From JABFRJ01 sp963847145 (GTDB lineage Bacteria > Pseudomonadota > Alphaproteobacteria > Rhizobiales > Hyphomicrobiaceae): a DNA stretch of 64,000 bases. The notes beneath the pieces are model-generated. The model saw only the letters and a list, made by a program, of their open reading frames with translations, was not told the DNA's origin and searched no databases. The translations under genes were made by a program, and so were the position numbers. Of the stretch, positions 52,140 through 60,351 are shown one piece after another (position 1 is the stretch's first letter; each line of letters begins with the position of its first letter). The stretch lies in assembly GCA_963847145.1 (NCBI GenBank), contig CAWJYN010000003.1, forward strand, positions 1,240,001-1,304,000, read 5' to 3'.

Positions 52140-53252
52140 ATGTTTTTTCGCCGCAAGAAGTCAGACGGGTTCGACTGGCACACCTATGTGCGGACCACGA
52201 TCAAATTGCGCCGGAATCAGCGCAAGGCCAAGATTGAAGAAATCGGCCGGGTTGCGGCGGTGCAAGCCAAGGCTGCGGGCGATGCTGCTGTGCAGGGCGT
52301 GGCGCAGGTGGCTGGCACCGGCTGGCGGGCGTCGGTGGCGGCGTGGCGCAACACGATTGCGCAGCCGGCCATATCGCTGCCGGTGACGCTGTGTGGGGCG
52401 GCGGCGCTGGCGTCGGGGGCCTATCGTTGGATCTCGACAGCGGGTGCTGACCGGGATGCGCTGGTGCCGTTGCTGATCGGCGCGGTGCTGCTGGCGGCAG
52501 TGGCGCCGCTGGCGCTGGCGCGATTTTTCACCGGATCGGCTTCGCTGCCGGCGCTCAAAGGCTTGGCGTTGCCGGCCAATCTGCTGCCCATGGCCGGCGT
52601 CGGATCGGTGGTGCTGGTGCTCGGCTGGTTGGCCTGGGGGCAGGCGTTGCCAGGGCTGACGGCGGCGGTGATTCCAACGCAGGGCCCGGCGGCGGTCACT
52701 GGCGTCGCCAATGTGCTGGAAGGCCGCGCGACGGTGCTGTCTGGCGAGATGATCCGGCTGCAGGGCCGTTTGCTGCATCTGGCAGGCATTGAGGCCCCGG
52801 ACCGGCAGCAGACCTGCACGCGCGCGACCAAGCAGACTTGGAAATGCGGTGAGGTGGCGCTGCAGGCGCTGGAGCGGCTGGCGCGGGCCAAGACCTTCCG
52901 CTGTGTGACGCAGGGTGGGCCGGATGCGATGGGACGAATTGCGGCCAACTGCACGGTTGAAGGCCGCGATGTGGCGAGCGACTTGGTGAAAGACGGCCAC
53001 GTGTTTTCGGCTGCTACCTTCTTTGGCGGCTATGGCCCGCAAGAGCAGGAGGCGCGCAAGTCCGGTGCGGGCGTCTGGTCGGGGGAAGTGGTGCGGCCCG
53101 CCGACTTCAGGTCTAAACTGTGGGACACCGCCAAGGCAACGGCGCCGAATGGCTGTCCGGTCAAAGGGCAAGTGTCAGGTTCGCGACGGACGTACTCTGA
53201 TGCCGTGGGCGCCAGACTATGGGCGCGCAAACATCCGGACCGAACGGGGTGA
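52140..53252 (+). CDS. Membrane protein with thermonuclease-like domain, C-terminus frameshifted
   Basis: A 370-residue protein as read. A basic N-terminus is followed by two or three hydrophobic helices (about 90-190) and an SNase-like domain (about 215-330; LQGRLLHLAGIEAPDRQQTC, RGEVAL-like WKCGEVALQALERL, MGRIAANC). The normal C-terminal motif of this family continues one frame over from about 53176 to 53334: RDGRTLMPWAPDYGRANIRT then ERGERWFCDENEAVAAGF. One extra base near 53172-53182 explains the switch. RBS AGGAG precedes the ATG at 52140. True product probably ends at 53334. Confidence 0.75.
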   Translation: MFFRRKKSDGFDWHTYVRTTIKLRRNQRKAKIEEIGRVAAVQAKAAGDAAVQGVAQVAGTGWRASVAAWRNTIAQPAISLPVTLCGAAALASGAYRWISTAGADRDALVPLLIGAVLLAAVAPLALARFFTGSASLPALKGLALPANLLPMAGVGSVVLVLGWLAWGQALPGLTAAVIPTQGPAAVTGVANVLEGRATVLSGEMIRLQGRLLHLAGIEAPDRQQTCTRATKQTWKCGEVALQALERLARAKTFRCVTQGGPDAMGRIAANCTVEGRDVASDLVKDGHVFSAATFFGGYGPQEQEARKSGAGVWSGEVVRPADFRSKLWDTAKATAPNGCPVKGQVSGSRRTYSDAVGARLWARKHPDRTG

Positions 53253-53325
53253 GCGCTGGTTCTGCGACGAGAACGAGGCCGTGGCGGCAGGCTTCAAGCC
53301 GCCGCGCTCTGGCGCTCGCGTGGCG

Positions 53326-53688
53326 TCACGCTGATTTAGCCGCCGCGTTTGCAGGCTTGATAGCGTGCGCGCCAGACCTTGGTGCCGGTCTGTTCGGCGC
53401 GGCCTTTAGATAGCTGCACGGTTCCGCGCCGGTCTGCGAGGGGCCCTGCAGGGGAATGGAGAAGATGCCGGTGGTCGGCGCATAACTGCCGTTGTAGCGC
53501 TGATAACCGCTGTAGGTATTGTTGCCGCCGTAGCCGCCAAACGTTTCGTAGTAGCCGCCGAAACTGGACACGCCGTTGCGGTTGCCCTGATTGCCGAGTT
53601 CGCGGAGTTCCTGCGCGCCAGCTGATCCAGCGGCGGTGATTGTTGCCAAAGCGAGGGCTACGAGTGTGCCTGTGATGGGCGTCTTCAT
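53326..53688 (-). CDS. Exported Gly/Tyr-rich protein, C-terminus probably frameshifted
   Basis: As read, 120 residues: a signal peptide (ending AGAQE), then a Gly/Tyr/Asn-rich stretch (SSFGGYYETFGGYGGNNTYS) and TTGIFSIPLQGPSQTG-like linker. From the Cys of EPCSYLKA onward the read frame looks random. The adjacent frame gives AEQTGTKVWRARYQACKRGG and stops at the complement of 53336-53338, a more natural end containing a second Cys. A missing base near 53404-53412 would explain it. With both corrections this gene and the nuclease end 1 bp apart instead of overlapping. I prefer the second ATG (complement of 53686-53688) for RBS spacing. Confidence 0.6.
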   Translation of the reverse strand: MKTPITGTLVALALATITAAGSAGAQELRELGNQGNRNGVSSFGGYYETFGGYGGNNTYSGYQRYNGSYAPTTGIFSIPLQGPSQTGAEPCSYLKAAPNRPAPRSGAHAIKPANAAAKSA

Positions 53689-53694
53689 GGGCAT

Positions 53695-54028
53695 GTCCCC
53701 TGGATGATGTGTCCTGATACAGCTATCAGGAGCCTATTCGCAAAGTGTTAGCAAATCACGCGCTGGTGACGCCGCTCATGACGGGCGAAGTCCGCTGGCA
53801 GTGGAGGCTGCCTTCCCGGACCATCATCTGAAAGCGCCCCGCAAGACGCAATGGCAAACTCGGCCCCCCGGCATTCGAGACTGAGCGCGGATGGCATTCT
53901 TGCCACGGCACAGCGTACCGCCGACGCTAGGGTCGTTCCGCTCATGACGACATCGAGGAACGACCCTCGATCGTTGTTTGGTCGTGCTTCTTTGGGGAAA
54001 CCGCTACACAACTTTTCCCGGAAGCCCA
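53695..54028. other. Spacer with one hairpin, no gene seen
   Basis: No convincing gene lies here. A hairpin with perfect 10-bp arms GGGTCGTTCC (53930-53939) and GGAACGACCC (53957-53966) is present, of unknown meaning. Confidence 0.5.
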
Positions 54029-54346
54029 CTAAGCCGCGCGGCGTTTACGCCATGCAATTGTTTTGACGTCTTTTGCAACATGCTTCCCAGCGTGCCACAA
54101 GTCGTATTGAAGCTGGAGCGCCAACCAAAACCTAGCGCCATTGCCGAACGCCTTCCCAAGCTTTTGGGCCATCTCCAGGGATACGGCCTTCTTCTCATGC
54201 AGAAGATCGGACAGTGTGGGGCGCGCGACCTTCAGATGATCCGCCAAGTCGGTAATGGTCATCTTTAAGGCTGGCAGAATGTCCTCCCGAAGATAAGCAC
54301 CAGGATGTGGAGGTGGGAAACCCAGCTCTTCCTGATCATCGGCCAT
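54029..54346 (-). CDS. higA: HigA-type antitoxin
   Basis: A 105-residue XRE-family antitoxin. PPPHPGAYLREDILPALKMT and the HTH region TDLADHLKVARPTLSDLLHE are characteristic of HigA, followed by FWLALQLQYDLWHA. HigA binds HigB and the operon promoter. The start overlaps the higB stop by 11 bp, in the toxin-first order typical of higBA. Confidence 0.93.
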   Translation of the reverse strand: MADDQEELGFPPPHPGAYLREDILPALKMTITDLADHLKVARPTLSDLLHEKKAVSLEMAQKLGKAFGNGARFWLALQLQYDLWHAGKHVAKDVKTIAWRKRRAA

Positions 54347-54626
54347 GGTAATCCTCCAAGTTTACGTCGTAGGGGCCTGCGTCGTCCCATCGGTAGGTGA
54401 TGCGCCAGTTCCTTGTAACCAAGACAGCGAAAGTACCCATTCGAGGCCCGCTGAGCTCGTGAAAGTCGAACCCGGGCATGTTGAGATCCTGGGGCGACGC
54501 CGCTGCATGTAGTGCCGCCAAGATGCGGCTTACTTTCGGAACCCATTTCGGGTTGATTTTGCTGGCGTCGCCACGCTTCGCATAGCGCCGCAACGCCGCG
54601 TGTTTGATCCGACGACTGTCTAGCAT
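54336..54626 (-). CDS. higB: HigB-type toxin (RelE/ParE-like mRNA interferase)
   Basis: A 96-residue toxin. The family pattern ILAALHAAASPQDLNMPGFD leads to FHELSGPRMGTFAVLVTRNW and RITYRWDDAGPYDVNLEDYH; the last block is the HigB C-terminal signature. HigB cleaves mRNA on the ribosome. It is intact here, unlike the HicA toxin at 22.5 kb. The two genes form a complete module. Confidence 0.93.
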   Translation of the reverse strand: MLDSRRIKHAALRRYAKRGDASKINPKWVPKVSRILAALHAAASPQDLNMPGFDFHELSGPRMGTFAVLVTRNWRITYRWDDAGPYDVNLEDYHGR

Positions 54627-54790
54627 GACGCAGCATCTGTCACGTGACAGACGTCACCGTCAAGCGTCACGTTACGCGAGTCAAATTACCGCTTTCCTAA
54701 TGCAAAGGCGAGAGTTCTTGTTTGCAACACAGCGCATGGCGGTTGTTCGAAATTCGGCCTGACTTGCTATAGAAACTCACGGGCTTTGTC

Positions 54791-55750
54791 CTACCGCGCA
54801 GTTGCGACTTTGCCGCCGGATTGGGTGCGGGCGAGGCCGGCTTCGGCGAGGTGGCCGGAGAGCTTTTCGTTGGGCAGGCCTTCGACGAGAACGTGGCGAA
54901 TGGCGAGGAGCTTGGTGAGATCGATGCCGGTCGAGAGCCCCATTTCTTCCAGAATCCAGACGAGATCTTCGGTGCAGACATTGCCAGACGCACCGGGTGC
55001 GAACGGGCAGCCGCCGAGGCCGGCCAACGATGTGTCGAAACTGGTGACGCCGGCGTCGAGGGCGGCTAGCGCGTTGGCGATGCCCTGGCCGCGCGTATCA
55101 TGGAAGTGAGACCCGCCGACTTTGTCTTTGCCAACGGCTTTGAACAGCGCGGCGTAGAGGCGTTTGACCTGGACAGGATTGCCGATGCCGATGGTGTCGC
55201 ACGGCGTGACGTGGTCGGCACCGGCGGCGAGGCATTTTTCGGCCAGTTTCAAGACATCGGCATCGGGCACGGCGCCGGCGATCGAGCAGCCGAAGGCTGT
55301 TGAGAGGCCGATCTCGATCTTTGGTCGGTTCCCTGCCGGCTGGCTGTCGCGCATATCCGCGATGCGGCGCAGTTCGTCGATGGATTGCTCGTGCGTTTTG
55401 CGAATGTTGGCGAGGTTGTGGGCGACGCTGACGGAGATGGGCATCGAGACTTTGTGGGCGCCGGCGGCCATGACGGCCTCGGCGCCTTTGACGTTGGGCG
55501 CCAGCGCGATCACCGTCAGGCCGGCAATGGTGCGCGCGTGCCGCACGATCTCGTCGGCATCGGCCATGCCGGGCACGACATTAGCCGGGACAAACGAGCA
55601 GACCTCGATTTCGCGGATACCGGCGGCGGCGGCTTCGTTGATCCAACGCTTCTTGAGGTGCGTCGGAAGCATGGATTTGAGGATCTGCAGCCCGTCGCGC
55701 AGTCCCACTTCGACGATGGTGACATATGGCTTTCTGGCAGTTGCGGGCAT
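54791..55750 (-). CDS. Hydroxymethylglutaryl-CoA lyase-type enzyme
   Basis: A 319-residue HMGL-like TIM-barrel lyase that cleaves an acyl-CoA to acetyl-CoA and an oxo acid. EVGLRDGLQILKSMLPTHLK at the start and the signature SLAGLGGCPFAPGASGNVCT with the following EDL are intact, including the catalytic Cys; metal ligands lie in DGL and SHFHDTRGQG. It may act in leucine breakdown or on a related 3-hydroxyacyl-CoA. It is divergent from a CoA-transferase gene, with 94 bp between the two starts, suggesting a shared pathway. Confidence 0.9.
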   Translation of the reverse strand: MPATARKPYVTIVEVGLRDGLQILKSMLPTHLKKRWINEAAAAGIREIEVCSFVPANVVPGMADADEIVRHARTIAGLTVIALAPNVKGAEAVMAAGAHKVSMPISVSVAHNLANIRKTHEQSIDELRRIADMRDSQPAGNRPKIEIGLSTAFGCSIAGAVPDADVLKLAEKCLAAGADHVTPCDTIGIGNPVQVKRLYAALFKAVGKDKVGGSHFHDTRGQGIANALAALDAGVTSFDTSLAGLGGCPFAPGASGNVCTEDLVWILEEMGLSTGIDLTKLLAIRHVLVEGLPNEKLSGHLAEAGLARTQSGGKVATAR

Positions 55751-55844
55751 GACGAAACCTCAGGGGTGACCGGCACGGGGTGCGCTTGCCGGGGACGATA
55801 AACTCGGGTCGGATAGCTGACCAGTTCTCTTTCAGGCGAGACCC

Positions 55845-57005
55845 ATGACAGCAGCGCCGCTTCCACTCGCAGGCATCCGGGTTCTGGAATTCACCCACAT
55901 GGTGGCCGGGCCGTCGGCGGGATTGATCTTGGCCGATCTGGGTGCCGACGTCATCAAGATCGAGCCGACGCCGCATGGCGATAAAACGCGGCTGTTAACA
56001 GGTGCGGGGATCGGCTTCTTCGCGGTGATGAACCGCAACAAGCGCAGCGTGATGCTGGACCTCAAGAGTGCGGACGGGCGCGCGGACGTGACTGCGCTGG
56101 TCCGCACGGCCGACGTGGTGATCGAGAACTTCCGGCCTGGCGCGATGGACGCGCTCGGATTTGGGGCGGATGCGCTGATCGAGATCAATCCGCGGCTGAT
56201 CTATGCGTCGGTGAAGGGCTTTCTGTCGGGGCCTTATGAGCAACGTGCGGCGCTCGACGAGGTGGTGCAGATGATGGCGGGTCTCGCGTACATGACGGGA
56301 CCGCCGGGCCGGCCGTTGCGAGCGGGCTCATCGGTGATCGACATCATGAGCGGGATGTTCGCAGTGATCGCAATTCAAGCGGCGTTGCACGCGCGAGGGC
56401 GCTCGGGGCAGGGCCAGCGCGTTGCGTGTGGTCTCTATGAGACGTGTACCATGCTGATGGCGCAACACATGATGCAGACGAGTATGACCGGCCAACCGGT
56501 GCCGCCGATGAGCGTGCGGCAGCCGGCGTGGGGCGTCTATGACATCTTCAAATGCAGTGACGGCCAGCTGTTCGTTGGCGTGGTGACTGACACACAGTGG
56601 CGGAGTTTCTGTGAAGGCTTCGGCTTGGCCGAGCTTGGCACTGATCCGCGGCTGGCGACCAACAACAACCGGCGCGATAGCCGGGACTGGCTCATTCCAG
56701 CCTTGGCCGAGGTGTTAGCGCCGATGACGCTGGCGGCGCTCGAAGACAAGGTTGCGCGGCTGGGTTTGCCCTATGCGCCAATCGCTAAGCCGGAAGACCT
56801 GTTCGACGATCCGCACCTGGTGCAGTCGGGTGGGTTGCTGGCGCTGACGCTGGCGGATGGCCGCGTTGCACCAACGCCGGGATTACCGCTGGAGATGGAT
56901 GGCCGCCGCTTCGGCGTGCGGCAGGGGCTGCCGAAGCCCGGTGAGCATACCGACGCCGTGCTTGCCGAAATCCGCGACGCGAAGGTTCGCCGGAGACAGC
57001 TATGA
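55845..57005 (+). CDS. CaiB/BaiF family (class III) CoA-transferase
   Basis: A 386-residue CoA-transferase. GIRVLEFTHMVAGPSAGLIL with ADLGADVIKIEPTPHGDKTR at the start and NKRSVMLDLKSADGRADVTA are family signatures, and VIDIMSGMFAVIAIQAALHA and RSGQGQRV follow. These enzymes move CoA between carboxylic acids. The acceptor is not predictable. Its stop overlaps the next ATG by 4 bp, and the divergent neighbour is an HMGL-type lyase. Confidence 0.93.
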   Translation: MTAAPLPLAGIRVLEFTHMVAGPSAGLILADLGADVIKIEPTPHGDKTRLLTGAGIGFFAVMNRNKRSVMLDLKSADGRADVTALVRTADVVIENFRPGAMDALGFGADALIEINPRLIYASVKGFLSGPYEQRAALDEVVQMMAGLAYMTGPPGRPLRAGSSVIDIMSGMFAVIAIQAALHARGRSGQGQRVACGLYETCTMLMAQHMMQTSMTGQPVPPMSVRQPAWGVYDIFKCSDGQLFVGVVTDTQWRSFCEGFGLAELGTDPRLATNNNRRDSRDWLIPALAEVLAPMTLAALEDKVARLGLPYAPIAKPEDLFDDPHLVQSGGLLALTLADGRVAPTPGLPLEMDGRRFGVRQGLPKPGEHTDAVLAEIRDAKVRRRQL

Positions 57006-58027
57006 AAAACATCACAGAGGTGCCGCGCAGCTCGATCACTGCGCGCAACGCAGCGCCCTTTCTGCTGTCAAAGCTGGGGCTCGGGACGGCGCCGCTGGGC
57101 AATATCTATCATGCCGTACCCGAGGCTGACGCGGATACGACGCTGGAGGCGGCGTGGACCTGCGGCATCCGCTTGTTCGATACGGCGCCCTACTATGGGC
57201 GAGGGTTGGCGGAGACGCGGCTCAACCGGTTTCTGCGCGGACGGCCGCGGGACGACTATGTGCTGTCGACCAAGGTTGGGCGCATTCTGAAGCGTGTGCC
57301 GCCGGCGGCGATGAGCGGACATACGCACTATTTCGACACGCCTGCGCGGGAGGTTGTTTACGACTACAGCCGTGACGGCATTCTGCGCTCTGTCGAGCAC
57401 TCGCTGGAGCGGCTTGGCCTGGATCGGATCGATATTCTGCTGGTGCATGATATCGACCCGGTCACGCATGGGTCAGCGGAGGTCTCGGCGGCGCATGTGA
57501 GGGTGCTGCGCGATGGTGGATTAAAGGCGTTTGATGAGCTTCGCGCGGGCGGCGTAATCAGGGCGGTTGGCACGGGGATGAATGTGACGGAGACGACGGC
57601 CGAACTCGTTGGGGCGCTTGAGTTGGATTTTGTGCTGCTGGCTGGCCGTTATACGCTGCTGGAACAAGGCCCGCTGGAGACGTTGTTGCCGCTGTGTCTC
57701 AAGCGCGGCACGCACGTGCTGGCGGCTGGCGTGTTCAACTCGGGTCTGCTGGCCGGCGGGGCGACCTATAACTACAAAGCGGCGCCGCCCGAACTGATCG
57801 CCCGGGCGGCACGGATTGGCGATATCTGCCAAGCGCACGGCGTAAAGCTGCAGGAGGCCGCGTTGCAGTTTCCCGGCCGGCATCCTGCTGTGGCCGCGAC
57901 TTTGTTCGGTGCGGTGAGTGCACGCGAAGTCCGCTGCAACGTGGCGAGCCGCACCAAACGTATTCCTGACGAGCTGTGGGAAGAGCTGAAGGCCGAGGGG
58001 CTGCTCGCGAAAGACGCACCGGTCTAA
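57002..58027 (+). CDS. Aldo/keto reductase, L-fucose dehydrogenase/pyridoxal dehydrogenase-like
   Basis: A 341-residue AKR-fold oxidoreductase. LGLGTAPLGNIYHAVPEADA at the start, FDTAPYYGRGLAETRLNRFL with the catalytic Asp and Tyr, and STKVGRIL with the catalytic Lys are intact. IDILLVHDIDPVTHG has the His of the tetrad. The pattern fits the subgroup of D-threo-aldose 1-dehydrogenase/L-fucose dehydrogenase/pyridoxal 4-dehydrogenase. It is translationally coupled to the CoA-transferase. Confidence 0.88.
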   Translation: MKNITEVPRSSITARNAAPFLLSKLGLGTAPLGNIYHAVPEADADTTLEAAWTCGIRLFDTAPYYGRGLAETRLNRFLRGRPRDDYVLSTKVGRILKRVPPAAMSGHTHYFDTPAREVVYDYSRDGILRSVEHSLERLGLDRIDILLVHDIDPVTHGSAEVSAAHVRVLRDGGLKAFDELRAGGVIRAVGTGMNVTETTAELVGALELDFVLLAGRYTLLEQGPLETLLPLCLKRGTHVLAAGVFNSGLLAGGATYNYKAAPPELIARAARIGDICQAHGVKLQEAALQFPGRHPAVAATLFGAVSAREVRCNVASRTKRIPDELWEELKAEGLLAKDAPV

Positions 58028-58084
58028 GGCTCAGGACTTCGCGCGCCATTCACAACGTGCCGCGTCGCGCTCGCACCGTCCTAA

Positions 58085-58122
58085 ATGCTGGGTCGCGCTG
58101 AAATGTTTGACCCAACCTACAT
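58085..58122. repeat. Degenerate REP-like unit
   Basis: Arms TGGGTCGCG and TTTGACCCAACCTAC belong to the same family with T-to-C changes, like the unit at 46132. Confidence 0.65.
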
Positions 58123-58149
58123 GACGGTCATTCGTTTCGCTCGACGCTA

Positions 58150-58305
58150 TCAGACCGTCTCGCCGGCCTGGCGTTTTTTAAGGATGGTTGCGGCGAGGAC
58201 GCCGAACAGGATGTGGCCGGTCCAGCTCATGAAAGAGATCCGGCCGCCAATGAACAGGTTGAGGCGTGAGCGCGTCGCGGCGGAGAGTACCAATGTTGCG
58301 ACACA
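58150..58305 (-). pseudogene. Possible relic of a small membrane protein gene
   Basis: On the minus strand a frame ends LNLFIGGRISFMSWTGHILF followed by GVLAATILKKRQAGETV and a stop (complement of 58150-58152). It looks like the last helix and basic tail of a membrane protein. No start codon or upstream domain is visible, so it may be a remnant. The rest of the 58028-58386 spacer holds only the REP-like unit. Confidence 0.35.
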
Positions 58306-58386
58306 TGCATTTGATACCCTCTCCACTCGTCGCCCTGGCGAAGACCGGGATGAGGAAAATGGGACTCTATTGAATGTGCCAGAACA

Positions 58387-60138
58387 CTAGCCGCCCCAAA
58401 GGCTGCGGATGCCGGACCAGGCGCCGCGGACGATCTCGGCGGCGCGGCCGCTCATGATCATGGCGAGAATGCCGACGGCGATCAGATTGCCAAACAGCAG
58501 CACGCCGACCAGACCGCGGCGGCTGCGGCGGCGGGTGATGTCGATCTCGATGGTTTCTTCGCCGAAGGGAATTTCGGGGCTGATCCCCTCGCTGCCGACG
58601 ATCCGCGTGGCGCCGGACAGGGTGAGTTTCAAGCGGCCGTTCTGGCATGGCGACACGCGCCAGCGCCAGGTGGCATCGTCGGCGCCCTGGTGGGCACGAG
58701 GTGGGCCGATCCACAGTGTTTCCGGGCTGGCCATCTCGACGTAGGCGCGATCGCCGGCGGCCTTCAATCGCAACGTGGCGACACGCAACGGTGGCCAGCG
58801 ATGGCCGGGTGCGAAGGGGATTTCGAGCGCGCGGCGCGGCACGGTGATTTCGATGATGTCTGTCTGGCCGTTGCGCAAAACCTTTGGCATGGCGTTGACG
58901 AGCGCGCGCATGTCGACGGTGACGGGCGGGATGGGCGGAGGGTTCTGCTGGCGCGCCGCGTTTACGTTTGATGATGACGGGGATGCCAACGGCTTGGGCT
59001 GTAAGGCAGCCGTTACGTTCGGCGGTAGCGACGCAGCCAAGGGCATGAGGGGAGGCGGCATGCGATGCTGCACCGAAGGGACGTTGGGTGGGATCGGCGG
59101 GGGCAGTGCTTGCTTGAGCGCCGCAGTCGGTTTGGCTGGCAATAAATCGTCGGGTGTGCGGGGTCCGGTGGCAGCAATAGGCGCAACAGGGGGCGCAGCG
59201 AGCGCCGTCCCATGTGCGGGCAATTGGGGCGGCATCGGCGGTGGTGCGCGCTGCGGCTCCGGCTGATGGGATGGTTCGGCGGCCGCTGGCGGCGGGGCGG
59301 CGGCAGCAATTGGCAGGCTGGGCGGCTGCTCTGAAACCGGCGGCACCGGAGGCAGCAACGCTGCTGCCACGCCAGGGCTCGCTGGCGGTTTGGCGGCTTC
59401 CACTGTAGCGGGCGGCGTTGTGGATGGCGTTGTGGATGGCGTTGTGGATTCTGGGCGACGTATTACGACAGGCGGTGCCGCCTCTTGCAGGCGCGCACGC
59501 ACGGACGCCAGGATTTCATCCGTCGAGGAGTTGTCGCGACGCGGCGGCGCGCCCGGTGCTGTTTCGACCGATGACTGTTGGTGCGCGGGTTTAGCCGGCT
59601 CTGGCACCGAGACCGGCGGCAGAGAGACTGGCGGCGCTTGACTAGACGCCTGCGGGGGCGGCACCGCGCTGCCTTTTTGGAGCACGCGGATGACTTCGCC
59701 GAACGTCAAGCCGTGGGCGCGCAGCAGGCCGGCCGACGGTGTGGTTGCGTCGCCGATGATGGCGGCCAGCACAATCGCGCCGTCGATCTGACGCCGCGAG
59801 GATTGCTGCGCGGCCATGGCGGCCAGCTTCAAGACTTTGAGCAGGTCGGCGGTTGGGAGCACCGGCTTGCCAGCCGCCGTCTCGTGCGGGAGTTGCGACA
59901 GGTGCGTCGTGATGTCGGCACGGAGGCGTTCGATACTGATCGTGCTGGCGCCGAGTACACCCAGCGCTTCCGGATCCTCGGTCAGGGTGAACAGCAGATG
60001 CTCTGAGGTGACGCCGGCATGATGCTGGCTGACCGCAAGTTTATGGGCCCTGTCGAGGCTGGCGTCGAGGTACGGCGACCGGGCGGCGACGGGCGTGTCG
60101 GCTGGCGGCGCGACGGTCTGAGTTGCTTGGCGGGCCAT
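58387..60138 (-). CDS. Membrane protein with N-terminal Clp_N domain and Pro-rich linker, no AAA+ module
   Basis: A 583-residue protein. Residues about 20-155 form a Clp_N repeat domain (LDRAHKLAVSQHHAGVTSEH, LLFTLTEDPEALGVL, then AAQQSSRRQIDGAIVLAAII). A Pro/Ala-rich linker (about 160-410) includes a 12-bp tandem repeat encoding TTPS. A beta-rich domain (about 420-540, RVATLRLKAAGDRAYVEMAS) and one transmembrane helix (VGVLLFGNLIAVGILAMIM) with a short tail end it. Clp_N normally recognises substrates or adaptors for ClpA/ClpB/ClpC, but no ATPase domain follows. It may be a membrane-tethered sensor or adaptor. Confidence 0.75.
   Translation of the reverse strand: MARQATQTVAPPADTPVAARSPYLDASLDRAHKLAVSQHHAGVTSEHLLFTLTEDPEALGVLGASTISIERLRADITTHLSQLPHETAAGKPVLPTADLLKVLKLAAMAAQQSSRRQIDGAIVLAAIIGDATTPSAGLLRAHGLTFGEVIRVLQKGSAVPPPQASSQAPPVSLPPVSVPEPAKPAHQQSSVETAPGAPPRRDNSSTDEILASVRARLQEAAPPVVIRRPESTTPSTTPSTTPPATVEAAKPPASPGVAAALLPPVPPVSEQPPSLPIAAAAPPPAAAEPSHQPEPQRAPPPMPPQLPAHGTALAAPPVAPIAATGPRTPDDLLPAKPTAALKQALPPPIPPNVPSVQHRMPPPLMPLAASLPPNVTAALQPKPLASPSSSNVNAARQQNPPPIPPVTVDMRALVNAMPKVLRNGQTDIIEITVPRRALEIPFAPGHRWPPLRVATLRLKAAGDRAYVEMASPETLWIGPPRAHQGADDATWRWRVSPCQNGRLKLTLSGATRIVGSEGISPEIPFGEETIEIDITRRRSRRGLVGVLLFGNLIAVGILAMIMSGRAAEIVRGAWSGIRSLWGG
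59414..59449. repeat. 12-bp in-frame tandem repeat inside the Clp_N gene
   Basis: Three exact copies of GGCGTTGTGGAT (59414-59425, 59426-59437, 59438-59449). On the coding strand they encode repeated Ser-Thr-Thr-Pro in the linker. Copy-number change would alter linker length without a frameshift. Confidence 0.9.
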
Positions 60139-60351
60139 AGGTGTCCTGGGGCGAATCCCTCGAGAGTTGCGATTGATTACCGCAACCCTGCCGCCGGTGC
60201 ACGATATAGCGGGGTGGAAACTGGTGGTAATTGCAGCCGTGCAAGGGCTTACCCACGGTCTTTGACAGGCAATTGCGCAGAAATTTCGTTGTCGGGGGCC
60301 TGACGGCCGCTATAACGGCGACAATTCCTGTTCCATTGCCGAGATGCGCCG

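Noticed and set aside
58085..58390. Plus-strand open frame of 101 codons
   Set aside because: It begins inside a REP-like unit, has no RBS, and its product is compositionally random; the minus strand gives a more protein-like relic.
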